A stretch of DNA of 40,548 nt from Spirilliplanes yamanashiensis (GTDB lineage: Bacteria > Actinomycetota > Actinomycetes > Mycobacteriales > Micromonosporaceae), in contig NZ_BOOY01000017.1 of NCBI RefSeq assembly GCF_016863475.1, positions 1 to 40,548 of the forward strand, written 5' to 3'. The translations under genes and the position numbers were made by a program. Position 1 is the stretch's first letter; each line of letters starts with the position of its first letter. A model generated the notes under the pieces. That model had not been told where the DNA came from, did no database searches, and saw only the letters and a list, made by a program, of their open reading frames with translations. Of this stretch, positions 32,870 through 39,905 are shown one piece after another.

Positions 32870-35800
32870 TCATCCGATCGTCCCGGGCGCCGCGGCGCCA
32901 CCGCCCCAGGCGGACGCGTCCCTGTTCAGCAGGTCCGCGGCGCGCCGCTCCTTCTTCGCCTCGCCGTCCTCGTCGTCCTCGTCGGGCAGCAGCCCCGCCG
33001 CGCGCAGCCGTTCCCGCTCGGCGGCCCGCTGCTCCGCCTCCCACTGCTCGAACTCCTCGTCGGTCAGCTCCGGCCCGCCGGCCCGCACGGCCGGCAGGAC
33101 GCCCTCGGCGATGAGGTGGTCGGCCTCCGACATCGGCCCGGCGGCCTGCCGCCGGGTGTACGTGGGCTGCCGGGGCGGCGCCGGCGCGACGTCCTCCTCG
33201 GCCTGCGGCTCCGGCGTGGGCGGGGCCCCGAGGTAGCCCCAGTCGGCCGGGTCGTCGTCCTCCTCGGCGGCCGCCTCCGGCTGCCCCGCGCCCCACGGCA
33301 GCGCGTCGCTGTCCCACGAGTGGAAGTCGTCGTCCTCGTCGTCGCCGACGACCGGCACCCGGTCGGTGTCCGGCGCGGGCTCGGGGCCCCAGGCGACGGC
33401 CTGCTCCTCCAGCAGCTCCCCGGCCTCGGTGCGCCGCGGCGCCCGCCGCTCCGGCTCCGTGACCGGCGGCGGCGCCAGGAACATCGGCATGAGGACACCG
33501 TCGTCGTCCTCGTCGTCGTCGCGCCCCCGCCCGGCGGGGGCGACGAGTGGCGCGGTCGCGGGCGGCACCGGCAGGACCGGCGGCCCCGACGCGACCCGGG
33601 GCGCCTCGGGAACCTCCGGCGCCGGCGGCACGACGTGCGGCGACCGCCAGTCGGCCTGGTCCCCGTCGAGCAGCGCGGCGGCGTCCGGCCGCTGCGGCGG
33701 CGCGGTGCGCCCCGGCGGCGGCGGAACCATCGGCGGCAGCATCGGCGGAACACCGGGCCCGGTGCCCGACGGCGCGTCCGGCACGAGGCTCCCGCCCGGC
33801 GGCGACCCCCACGGCGTGCCGTCGGCGCCGAGCAGGTCAGCCGACTCCGGCCGGTCCGCGGGCGGATTGTTGCCACCCTGCGGCGGCGTCATGGGCGGCA
33901 CCATCGGCGGCACGCCACCGGGGGCGTCGGGCGTCAGGTTCCCCGGCTCCGGCGGCGTCCACGGGGTGCCGTCAGGGCCGAGCAGGTCGGACGCGTCCGG
34001 CCGGTCCGCGGGCGAATTGTTCCCGCCCTGCGGCGGCGACATCGGCGGCATCATCGGCGGCGTTCCGGCGCCCGGCATTCCCGGACCGTCCGGGATGGAG
34101 ACTCCGGCACCCGGGCCGACGCCACCCGGGGCGTCCGGCGTGAGGTTGCCGAGCTCCGGCGGCGTCCACGGGGTGCCGTCGGGGCCGAGCAGGTCGGCGG
34201 CGTCCGGGCGGTCCGCCGGCGAGTTGTTTCCACCCTGGGGCGGCGACATCGGCGGCATCATCGGCGGCGTGCCGGCGCCCGGCCCGCCCGGCAACCCCGG
34301 GCCGTCCGGGATGGAGACCCCCGGCGGGTTGCCCAGCCCGGCGCCCGGGCCGACGCCACCCGGCGCGTCCGGGGTCAGACCGCCCAGCTCCGGCGGCGTC
34401 CACGGGGTGCCGTCGGGGTTCAGTAGGTCGGAGGCGTCGGGGCGTTCGTTCGGCGAGTTGTTGCCGCCCTGCGGCGGCGACATCGGCGGCATCATCGGCG
34501 GCGTGCCGGCGCCCGGCCCGCCCGGCAACCCCGGGCCGTCGGGGATCGAGACCCCGGGCGGGTTGCCCAGCCCGGCGCCCGGACCCACGCCACCCGGCGC
34601 GTCCGGGGTCAGACCGCCCAGCTCCGGCGGCGTCCACGGGGTGCCGTCGGGGTTCAGTAGGTCGGACGCGTCGGGGCGTTCGTTCGGCGAGTTGTTGCCG
34701 CCCTGCGGCGGCGACATCGGCGGCATCATCGGCGGCGTGCCGGTGCCCGGCCCGCTACCAGGCAGCCCTGGTCCGTCCGGGATGGAGACACCGGGCGGGT
34801 TGCCCAGCCCGGCGCCCGGGCCGATGCCGCCCGGCGCCTCGGGCGTGAGGCCGCCCAGCTCCGGCGGCGTCCACGGGGTGCCGTCGGGGTTGAGCAGGTC
34901 GGATGCGTCGGGGCGTTCGTTCGGCGAGTTGTTGCCGCCCTGCGGCGGCGACATCGGCGGCATCATCGGCGGCGTGCCGGTGCCCGGGCCGGTGCCCGGG
35001 CCGTCCGTGCCCTGGCCGAGGCCGGGCACGTCGGTGCCGAGGCCCGGCGGGACGGGCGGCGGGGTGCCGTCCAGGCCGGGCAGGCCGCCCAGCGGCGGCG
35101 CCTCGGGCGCGTCCGGTCCGCCGCCGGGTCCGCCGCCGGGTCCGCCGCTGAGGTCCGGGATGCTCGCCGACGGCGGCCGCGCGGTGTTCTGCTGGGATCC
35201 CGGCGGGTTGGCGCCGCCGGGCGGCGTCAGCCCCAGCGGGGGCGGGATGATGCCGGCGCCCGGGGGCGGGACGTCGCCCGACCCGGCCGGCGGCAGCCCC
35301 GGCGGCGTGAACGCGTTGCCCGGGCCCTCCGGCGAGCCGGGCAGCGGCACCTCCGGGGGCGGGGTCCCGGTGCCCGCCTCCGGCGGGGCCACGGGCGGGC
35401 CCTCGGGGATCGGCGGCGTCTCGAGGGCCGACGGGACCTCGGGCGTGGGCGGACCCTGCGGGGCCGGCGGACCCTCGGGAACAGGCGGACCCTCGGGGAC
35501 CGGCGGGCCCTCCGGGACCGGCGGACCGTCCGGGACCGAAGGCGTGGGCGGGCCCTCGGGGACCGGCGGCGGGGTCGGCGTCGGCGGGCCCTCCGGGGTC
35601 GGCGGCGGGGTCGGCGTCGGCGGGCCCTCCGGGGTCGGCGGCGGCGTCGGCGTCGGCGGGTTCTCCGGGGTCGGCGGCGGCGTCGGCGTGGGCGGGGCCG
35701 GCGGCGGGGTCGGCGTGGGCGGCGCCGGCGGCGGGGTGAGCGGGGGCAGGGTCGGCGGCGGGGTCTGCTTCGGCCCGCCCGCTCCGCCGCCGCCGGTGAC

Positions 35801-36463
35801 GGCCTCCAGGCCCTGCACACCCTGGTACGCCGTCACGTACTGCGGGACGAGATGCGCCATGACCTCGCGCATCTCCTCCGTCATCTTCTCGGGCAGCCCC
35901 TTGACCTTGCTGACGTGCACGACGCCGTCGACGACCGGCGCGTTCATGACGTCCCTCGCCCAGGCGGCGTAGAACGAGTCGATGTAGCGCACGGACCGCT
36001 GCGCCCAGTCCAGGTTGTTGGCGGCGTGGGTGAGCCGGTTCGGGACCGACATGTGTGACCCGGAGTCGCCGCCGTTGATGCGCTCGGCCTGCTTGCCGAC
36101 CCAGTCGGCGAGGTTGACGATGTTCTCCCGGAACGTCTCGGCCGCCTCGCCCTGCCACGCCTTGCCCTCGCCCGCGATGCCCTCGGCCTGTGCCCGGAGG
36201 TTCTTCGCGATGCCCGCCAGGTACGACTGCACGGTGGCGTAGGCGGCCGCGGCGTCCCTCAGCGACTGCACGTTGGCGGTGCTGTCGATCTTCGACGCGT
36301 TGGCGTTGGCGACACCGCCCCCGCCGAGCAGCACCGTCTCGATCTGTTTCCAGTTCCAGCTCTGATAGTCGTTGTTGTCGTCACTCGTCTTGCCGTCGAG
36401 GAGGAAGGTGCCGTTCTTGTCCTCGGTGAAGAGCCCCTGCTCGCCCTTCGGATCCTCAGCCAT
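32870..36463 (-). CDS. WXG-headed, Pro/Gly-rich repeat protein of the type VII locus
   Basis: This 1197-aa protein is of unknown function. Residues 1-220 are helical and ESX-like, with W-x-G in GKAWQGEAAETFRE. Residues about 225-400 are proline-rich (PPTPTPPPTPEG-type units). Then come three near-identical units of 78-79 residues and shorter, diverged copies, built around R-x-[DE]-A-x-[DE]-L-L-x-x-D-x-x-x-W (ERPDASDLLNPDGTPW). Nine copies are countable, the last three in a highly acidic C-terminal third (DDDEDDD stretches), the final one almost at the C-terminus. There is no signal peptide or membrane helix. The gene lies 31 nt before eccC. It may be a secreted substrate or a cytosolic scaffold with a WXG head; the repeat motif suggests a multivalent binding site. 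This is inference. Confidence 0.85.
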   Translation of the reverse strand: MAEDPKGEQGLFTEDKNGTFLLDGKTSDDNNDYQSWNWKQIETVLLGGGGVANANASKIDSTANVQSLRDAAAAYATVQSYLAGIAKNLRAQAEGIAGEGKAWQGEAAETFRENIVNLADWVGKQAERINGGDSGSHMSVPNRLTHAANNLDWAQRSVRYIDSFYAAWARDVMNAPVVDGVVHVSKVKGLPEKMTEEMREVMAHLVPQYVTAYQGVQGLEAVTGGGGAGGPKQTPPPTLPPLTPPPAPPTPTPPPAPPTPTPPPTPENPPTPTPPPTPEGPPTPTPPPTPEGPPTPTPPPVPEGPPTPSVPDGPPVPEGPPVPEGPPVPEGPPAPQGPPTPEVPSALETPPIPEGPPVAPPEAGTGTPPPEVPLPGSPEGPGNAFTPPGLPPAGSGDVPPPGAGIIPPPLGLTPPGGANPPGSQQNTARPPSASIPDLSGGPGGGPGGGPDAPEAPPLGGLPGLDGTPPPVPPGLGTDVPGLGQGTDGPGTGPGTGTPPMMPPMSPPQGGNNSPNERPDASDLLNPDGTPWTPPELGGLTPEAPGGIGPGAGLGNPPGVSIPDGPGLPGSGPGTGTPPMMPPMSPPQGGNNSPNERPDASDLLNPDGTPWTPPELGGLTPDAPGGVGPGAGLGNPPGVSIPDGPGLPGGPGAGTPPMMPPMSPPQGGNNSPNERPDASDLLNPDGTPWTPPELGGLTPDAPGGVGPGAGLGNPPGVSIPDGPGLPGGPGAGTPPMMPPMSPPQGGNNSPADRPDAADLLGPDGTPWTPPELGNLTPDAPGGVGPGAGVSIPDGPGMPGAGTPPMMPPMSPPQGGNNSPADRPDASDLLGPDGTPWTPPEPGNLTPDAPGGVPPMVPPMTPPQGGNNPPADRPESADLLGADGTPWGSPPGGSLVPDAPSGTGPGVPPMLPPMVPPPPGRTAPPQRPDAAALLDGDQADWRSPHVVPPAPEVPEAPRVASGPPVLPVPPATAPLVAPAGRGRDDDEDDDGVLMPMFLAPPPVTEPERRAPRRTEAGELLEEQAVAWGPEPAPDTDRVPVVGDDEDDDFHSWDSDALPWGAGQPEAAAEEDDDPADWGYLGAPPTPEPQAEEDVAPAPPRQPTYTRRQAAGPMSEADHLIAEGVLPAVRAGGPELTDEEFEQWEAEQRAAERERLRAAGLLPDEDDEDGEAKKERRAADLLNRDASAWGGGAAAPGTIG
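33840..34985 (-). repeat. Coding tandem repeats of 234-237 bp and shorter diverged copies
   Basis: The marker sequence CGTTCGGCGA recurs at 34447, 34681 and 34918, that is at 234 and 237 bp, within nearly identical units. Diverged shorter units continue toward 33840. They encode the 78-79-residue PPMMPPMSPPQGG...RPDASDLL...W repeats of the 1197-aa protein. High DNA identity between units implies recent expansion and probable assembly or strain-length variation. Confidence 0.85.
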
Positions 36464-36502
36464 GTGCGTCCATTCCTCACAGCAGAACGATGATGACGAC
36501 TG

Positions 36503-37168
36503 TTACTTGACGTGCTTCGACAGGCCCGTGATGCCGCCGAAGGACTCCTTGAACACGGTTTCGAGCTGCTCCGTGGTCATGTCGGCGATCTCTTCGCTGG
36601 TCTTGAAGTCGGAGACCATGGTGTCGACGTCCGCGCGGAGGTCGAAGAAGGTCTCCTTCAGCGCCTTGATGAATGCCTGGACGTTGCCGTGCAGGCCCTG
36701 CGCCTCGCCCTTGCCGACGTAGACGCCGTACAGGTTGGTTCCGGCGCCGAAGATGCCCGGCGCGAGGTTGAGCTTGGCGAGCTCCGTCAGGGAGTCGTCG
36801 AGGTACTTCTCCAGCTTCAGCACGTTGCCGGAGAAGGTCTCCATGACGTCGGTGTCGATCCGGATGACGTTGCCGTTCGTCCCCTCGGTGTTCGGGACGG
36901 CCGGCATGTCCTTCTCGTGCGGGTCCTTCGGCTTGTCGTCCGGCACCGTCGGTTTCTCCGGCGCACCCTCGGGGCCCTGCGGCAGGATCCGCTGCTTGTC
37001 GACCTCCTCCTTGCTCATCGAGACGAGCTTGTGGACGTACTGGACGTCCGCGCTCTGGTTCTCGATGGGGTCGTAGCTGAAATTGATCTCCCAGTCGTTG
37101 TAGGCGATCATCTGGTCGAGGGTGATGTATTTCTTGTCGTGCAGTTCCGAGCTGTTGTAACTGGCCAC
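36503..37168 (-). CDS. ESX-like helical protein of the type VII operon, 221 aa
   Basis: Starts at GTG 37168 with a strong RBS (GAGGAGGAGG). Residues 1-60 form an ordered-looking N-terminal segment (MIAYNDWEINFSYDPIE). About 60-95 is a charged, proline-containing linker (GAPEKPTVPDDKPKDPHEKD). Residues 98-221 look like a long helical hairpin (RIDTDVMETFSGNVLKLEKY, turn near GIFGAGTNLYGV, then NVQAFIKALKETFFDLRADV), like WXG100 proteins but without a W-x-G. It lies between the WXG100 pair and the 1197-aa protein, so it may pair with that protein's helical head as a heterodimeric substrate. Function unknown. Confidence 0.8.
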   Translation of the reverse strand: MASYNSSELHDKKYITLDQMIAYNDWEINFSYDPIENQSADVQYVHKLVSMSKEEVDKQRILPQGPEGAPEKPTVPDDKPKDPHEKDMPAVPNTEGTNGNVIRIDTDVMETFSGNVLKLEKYLDDSLTELAKLNLAPGIFGAGTNLYGVYVGKGEAQGLHGNVQAFIKALKETFFDLRADVDTMVSDFKTSEEIADMTTEQLETVFKESFGGITGLSKHVK

Positions 37169-37223
37169 GGTGGGTTCCTCCTCCTCGGGCGGGCGATCGG
37201 CTCGCGGGTCGGCTCACGACAGT

Positions 37224-37255
37224 CGCCGGGCCGGGTGGAAGCTGCCGGCCCGGCG
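37224..37255 (-). terminator. Hairpin between the WXG100 pair and the rest of the operon (attenuator)
   Basis: A perfect 11-bp stem CGCCGGGCCGG (37224-37234) / CCGGCCCGGCG (37245-37255), with a 10-nt loop, lies 20 nt after the second WXG100 stop codon and 56 nt before the next gene's start. Partial termination here would keep WXG100 mRNA in excess over machine components. No U-tract is present. Confidence 0.55.
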
Positions 37256-37275
37256 TTCTGTCGAGGGGTGGCGGA

Positions 37276-37578
37276 TCAGCCGCCGAAGGCGCCCTGCCAC
37301 AGGTTCGTGGCGCTGCGCTGCGCGCCGCCGTAACCGTCGGAGATGCTGAGGAGCGCCTGGCGGGCCGAGATCAGGGCCTGGTTCATCGTCTCGGCGTTGC
37401 GGTCCCACCGCGCCTTCTGGACGACGTACGCGTCCTTCGAGTCGTCGGTCCAGTCCGCCATCGTGGTCTGGCACGTGCGTTCGAGGTTGTTCAGCGCCTC
37501 GCGGATATTGCCATTGACGGCCGTCATCTTGTCGATCGTGGCCGACGCCATCGCGAAGTCGAAGGTGTATGTGGTCAT
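37276..37578 (-). CDS. WXG100-family ESX protein (W-T-D variant)
   Basis: A 100-aa helical-hairpin protein of the WXG100 family, expected to be exported as a dimer through the ESX machine. The turn between helices reads ADWTDDSKDAY, so the Gly of W-x-G is replaced by Asp, a known variation. ATG 37578 has RBS GAGAGGA. It follows the other WXG100 gene by 33 nt and forms the usual esxB/esxA-type pair. It ends NLWQGAFGG, and no clear YxxxD/E export tag follows the second helix. Confidence 0.9.
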   Translation of the reverse strand: MTTYTFDFAMASATIDKMTAVNGNIREALNNLERTCQTTMADWTDDSKDAYVVQKARWDRNAETMNQALISARQALLSISDGYGGAQRSATNLWQGAFGG

Positions 37579-37611
37579 CTGTCAGTCCTCTCTCGGGAAG
37601 GGGAGACCGGC

Positions 37612-37929
37612 TCAGAAGCCGGGAAGGTCCTTCACCCACGCGGGCGCGATGCCGGCCGCCTCCTGCTCCTGGGCGTCGAACATCTGGGCGCTGCCGCCCA
37701 GCGACTGGATCATCACCTGCATCGCGTCGAGGATGCCGCGGAAGGCGCCCTCCCAGGTGTCCATGGCCTGGCCGTACCCGTTCGACGCGGTACCGGTCCA
37801 CCGCGCCTGCAGGGTCCGCCACTCCGCGTTGATGTTGCCGAGGTAGCCGGTGAACGCGGTCGACGTGCTCTCGAATTCGGAGCGCGCCAGCCGCATTCCC
37901 GGGGTATCAGTACTGACGTAATTCGCCAT
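37612..37929 (-). CDS. WXG100-family ESX protein (first gene of the type VII operon)
   Basis: A 105-aa WXG100 protein. Helix 1 (LARSEFESTSTAFTGYLGN) leads to the turn ARWTGTASNGY with canonical W-T-G, then helix 2 (AMDTWEGAFRGILDAMQVMIQSL). After the hairpin a 20-residue tail (AQMFDAQEQEAAGIAPAWVKDL) may carry the export signal. ATG 37929 has RBS GGGAGG. It is the first gene of the minus-strand arm, next to the divergent promoter region. Confidence 0.92.
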   Translation of the reverse strand: MANYVSTDTPGMRLARSEFESTSTAFTGYLGNINAEWRTLQARWTGTASNGYGQAMDTWEGAFRGILDAMQVMIQSLGGSAQMFDAQEQEAAGIAPAWVKDLPGF

Positions 37930-38292
37930 CGAGATGCCTCCCTCAATGTCGTCGTAGTCGGACGCGCGCAGTCATCGCCGGCGCTCGGCTGAGTGTTGCG
38001 GCGCGCGCGGCGGCTCAGAAAGCGCAACCGTCGGCCACTGCACGACTGCACCCCGCAGCGTGCCCTCCGGCACCCCGCTCGCACATGGACGATCCGTCCG
38101 GCGCATCCGCCGCCGGTGCCGGCGTCCGCGCGCGGGCGCGGAGTCGCGCGCGCGGGCGCCCGCGCGCGCGAGGCGGAGGACCGGGCAAAGCTGCCCCCAG
38201 GCGCTGCCCGTTCACCCCCGTCCGGTGCCGCCTCCCTTGTCGCTCCCCCCGGTCACCGGCTTGCCTGGGGACTCACGACGACGGAGGGCCGC
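37930..38292. promoter_or_regulatory. Divergent control region between the two type VII arms
   Basis: This 363-nt gap between two divergent operons must contain both promoters, although no convincing -35/-10 pair was found by eye. It holds a long perfect CG palindrome (38145-38170), a second CG-alternating tract just before it, and a small stem GGGCA (38183-38187) / TGCCC (38192-38196). Open frames across it are Arg/Pro-rich and not supported. Confidence 0.5.
38145..38170. repeat. 26-bp perfect CG-rich palindrome
   Basis: Each half is CGCGCGCGCGGGC or its complement, meeting at a central GGCGCC. Alternating C and G over most of the length makes it prone to Z-DNA or cruciform formation, and in RNA it would fold into a 10-12 bp hairpin. 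It lies about 120 nt upstream of the YbaB-type gene. Confidence 0.8.
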
Positions 38293-38694
38293 ATGACCGA
38301 GAACCCGCTCGAGGAGCTGCACAAGGCGTACCAGCAGCAGCGCAGCCTGCTCGCCGAGCTGCGCACGCAGATCACCGACATCACGGTGACGGCGGTCTCC
38401 ACGCGCAAGGAGGTGTCGGTCACCGTCAACAACACCGGCGTCATCACCGACATCAAGTTCCTGGGCAGCGGCTACAAGCGGCACAACGCCAAGGAGCTGT
38501 CCGCGCTCGTCATGCAGACCATCGGCGAGGCCAAGGGCAAGGCGCAGGAGCTGTCCGCCGAGCTGCTCGCCCCGTTCCTGCCGCCCGGCATGGACGCCCG
38601 CCGGCTCATGAGCGGCACCGTCGACGTCGACGCGATCGCCCCGCCCGACGGGCCGCGCATGCCGCAGGCCGTCCGCGAGCAGCTGTACCGGTAG
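38293..38694 (+). CDS. YbaB/EbfC-family protein of the type VII locus (EspL-like)
   Basis: A 133-aa protein of the YbaB/EbfC fold: an N-terminal helix (LEELHKAYQQQRSLLAELRTQITD), a beta-sheet (VTVNNTGVITDIKFLG), then a helix (NAKELSALVMQTIGEAKGKAQELS). YbaB proteins bind DNA as dimers. In ESX-1 the paralogue EspL has a secretion-linked role, so either a nucleoid or chaperone function is possible. ATG 38293 has RBS GGAGGG. It heads the plus-strand arm and the next gene's RBS overlaps its stop region, so they are co-transcribed. Confidence 0.88.
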   Translation: MTENPLEELHKAYQQQRSLLAELRTQITDITVTAVSTRKEVSVTVNNTGVITDIKFLGSGYKRHNAKELSALVMQTIGEAKGKAQELSAELLAPFLPPGMDARRLMSGTVDVDAIAPPDGPRMPQAVREQLYR

Positions 38695-38704
38695 GGAGCG
38701 CGCT

Positions 38705-39781
38705 GTGGACCACCTCTACGTCAACCCGGAAGCCCTCGGCTCGCTGGCCCACCCGTACTACGCGGCCGGCGAGAACTACCAGCACATCGGCGACGGATAC
38801 GACGAGCTCCTGCCGAAGTTCAAGGAGGGGTTCGGCGACGACGACACCGGCCACACCTTCTACCAGCACTTCATCCGGACCGCCGAGGAGCTGGGGCTGC
38901 GCGTCAGGAACCTCGAGAACGCGATGGTGTACTGCGGCGACGGCCTCACCCAGACCAGTGAGCTGTACGGCCAGGCCGAGGAGGACGCGACGCAGACCGC
39001 CACCGCGTTCCAGAACGAGACCGACGAGATCCTCGCCCAGCCCGGGCAGGGGCAGCCGGCGCGGCTGCACTCGCGCCTGGCGGTGAAGTCGGTCCACCCG
39101 GACGAGGCGCGCGAGGCGCAGCCCCTGCGGATGGCGGTGATGCACACCAAACCGGCCGTCGTGGTCGAGACCGTCCGCGTGAACGAGAAGGGCGAGCGGG
39201 TCGACGAGAACGGCGAGCCCCTCGGCCCACAGCCGCTCCTGGAGCCGACGCGGGCGTCGCTGCTGCGCCGCAAAGTCATCCTCGCGGACGAGGTGCCCGA
39301 GCAGGGCCAGGCGCAGCCGGCCCTGCTGCGCCGGAGGCAGGCGGTGATGTCGTACGACCCGGACAATCCGCCGCCGTTCAAGCGGCTGGCGGTCCGGTCC
39401 GTCCACCCGGACGAGGTGCGCGACGGCGAGCAGGGCGTGTGGGCGCCCGGCACCGTGATCCCGCCGGGCGAGGTGACCGAACCCGAGCCGCACCGGCGCG
39501 GCGCGCTGCTGCCCGAGGGCGAGGCACGCATCCAGCACGCCGAGCTGCACGTGCGGACCCCGCTGCTGCCCGAGGGGCCCATCGACCCGGACGCCCCGAG
39601 GTCCGGGTTCGTCATCGGCGAGGTCGTCCACGTCGAGGCCCGCCGGGGCGACGACGACCCCAACCCCGTCTTCTGGACGGAGGCCCGCTTCGTCGAGGGC
39701 CACGGCCTGCCGCCCGACGGCTTCCGGCCGGGCTTCATCGCGCCGGACGAGCCCGACCCGGGTGTGGCGCCGACCCCCTGA
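38705..39781 (+). CDS. ESX-like protein with C-terminal repeat region, 358 aa
   Basis: GTG 38705 follows RBS AGGGAG, which starts at the upstream stop codon. Residues 1-110 are a helical ESX-type domain (YVNPEALGSLAHPYYAAGENY ... GLTQTSELYGQAEEDATQTATAF) that looks like a WXG100 protein without W-x-G. After that the protein is hydrophilic and repetitive. RLAVKSVHPDEA at about 124-135 recurs as RLAVRSVHPDEV at 227-238, with related segments LLRRKVILADEVPE (187-200) and LLRRRQAVMSYDPD between them. The last 80 residues are Pro/Glu-rich. There is no membrane segment. Probably a secreted substrate or a partner of the protein encoded next; function unknown. Confidence 0.8.
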   Translation: MDHLYVNPEALGSLAHPYYAAGENYQHIGDGYDELLPKFKEGFGDDDTGHTFYQHFIRTAEELGLRVRNLENAMVYCGDGLTQTSELYGQAEEDATQTATAFQNETDEILAQPGQGQPARLHSRLAVKSVHPDEAREAQPLRMAVMHTKPAVVVETVRVNEKGERVDENGEPLGPQPLLEPTRASLLRRKVILADEVPEQGQAQPALLRRRQAVMSYDPDNPPPFKRLAVRSVHPDEVRDGEQGVWAPGTVIPPGEVTEPEPHRRGALLPEGEARIQHAELHVRTPLLPEGPIDPDAPRSGFVIGEVVHVEARRGDDDPNPVFWTEARFVEGHGLPPDGFRPGFIAPDEPDPGVAPTP

Positions 39782-39839
39782 CCGGATCCGGCCGCCCGCC
39801 GGGCCGTCCGGCGACGAACACGACCAGCACTTGGGGAGA

Positions 39840-39905
39840 ATGGTGAGCACCGCGCCGCAGCACCTCCTCCACCCGCCGGTGGAGGAGGTGCTCCGCCGTG
39901 CCTGA
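39840..39905 (+). CDS. Leader ORF (21 aa) overlapping the next start codon
   Basis: ATG 39840 (or GTG 39843, RBS GGGGAG at 39833-39838) opens a short frame that runs straight through the 15-bp hairpin and stops at TGA 39903-39905, three bases beyond the start codon of the next gene (GTG 39898, different frame). The peptide (MVSTAPQHLLHPPVEEVLRRA) has no recognised family. Its position argues for a translational coupling device: a ribosome on the leader would melt the hairpin and free the downstream RBS. Inference from layout; the peptide itself may have no function. Confidence 0.45.
   Translation: MVSTAPQHLLHPPVEEVLRRA
39859..39892 (+). promoter_or_regulatory. Hairpin that sequesters the ribosome binding site of the next gene
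   Basis: A perfect 15-bp stem, AGCACCTCCTCCACC (39859-39873) with its complement (39878-39892), has the 4-nt loop CGCC. The right arm contains the Shine-Dalgarno sequence GGAGGAGG (39881-39888), 9 nt before GTG 39898. Folded, the RBS would be fully base-paired. It could also act as a terminator or attenuator, but its placement over the RBS favours control of translation. Confidence 0.7.

Noticed and set aside
28699-33114. 1471-codon plus-strand frame opposite eccC
   Set aside because: Antisense of eccC with His/Arg/Gly-rich composition and no motifs; the minus strand carries all EccC signatures.
34200-34985. Regular 234-237 bp repeats considered as CRISPR or a satellite element
   Set aside because: Units are in-frame coding repeats with no short repeat/unique spacer alternation and no cas genes.
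33366-35972. 868-codon Gly-rich plus-strand frame that looks like a PE_PGRS-type protein
   Set aside because: It is the antisense shadow of the Pro-rich 1197-aa protein: GGN codons oppose CCN codons. It lacks a start with an RBS and lies inside a clear operon on the other strand.
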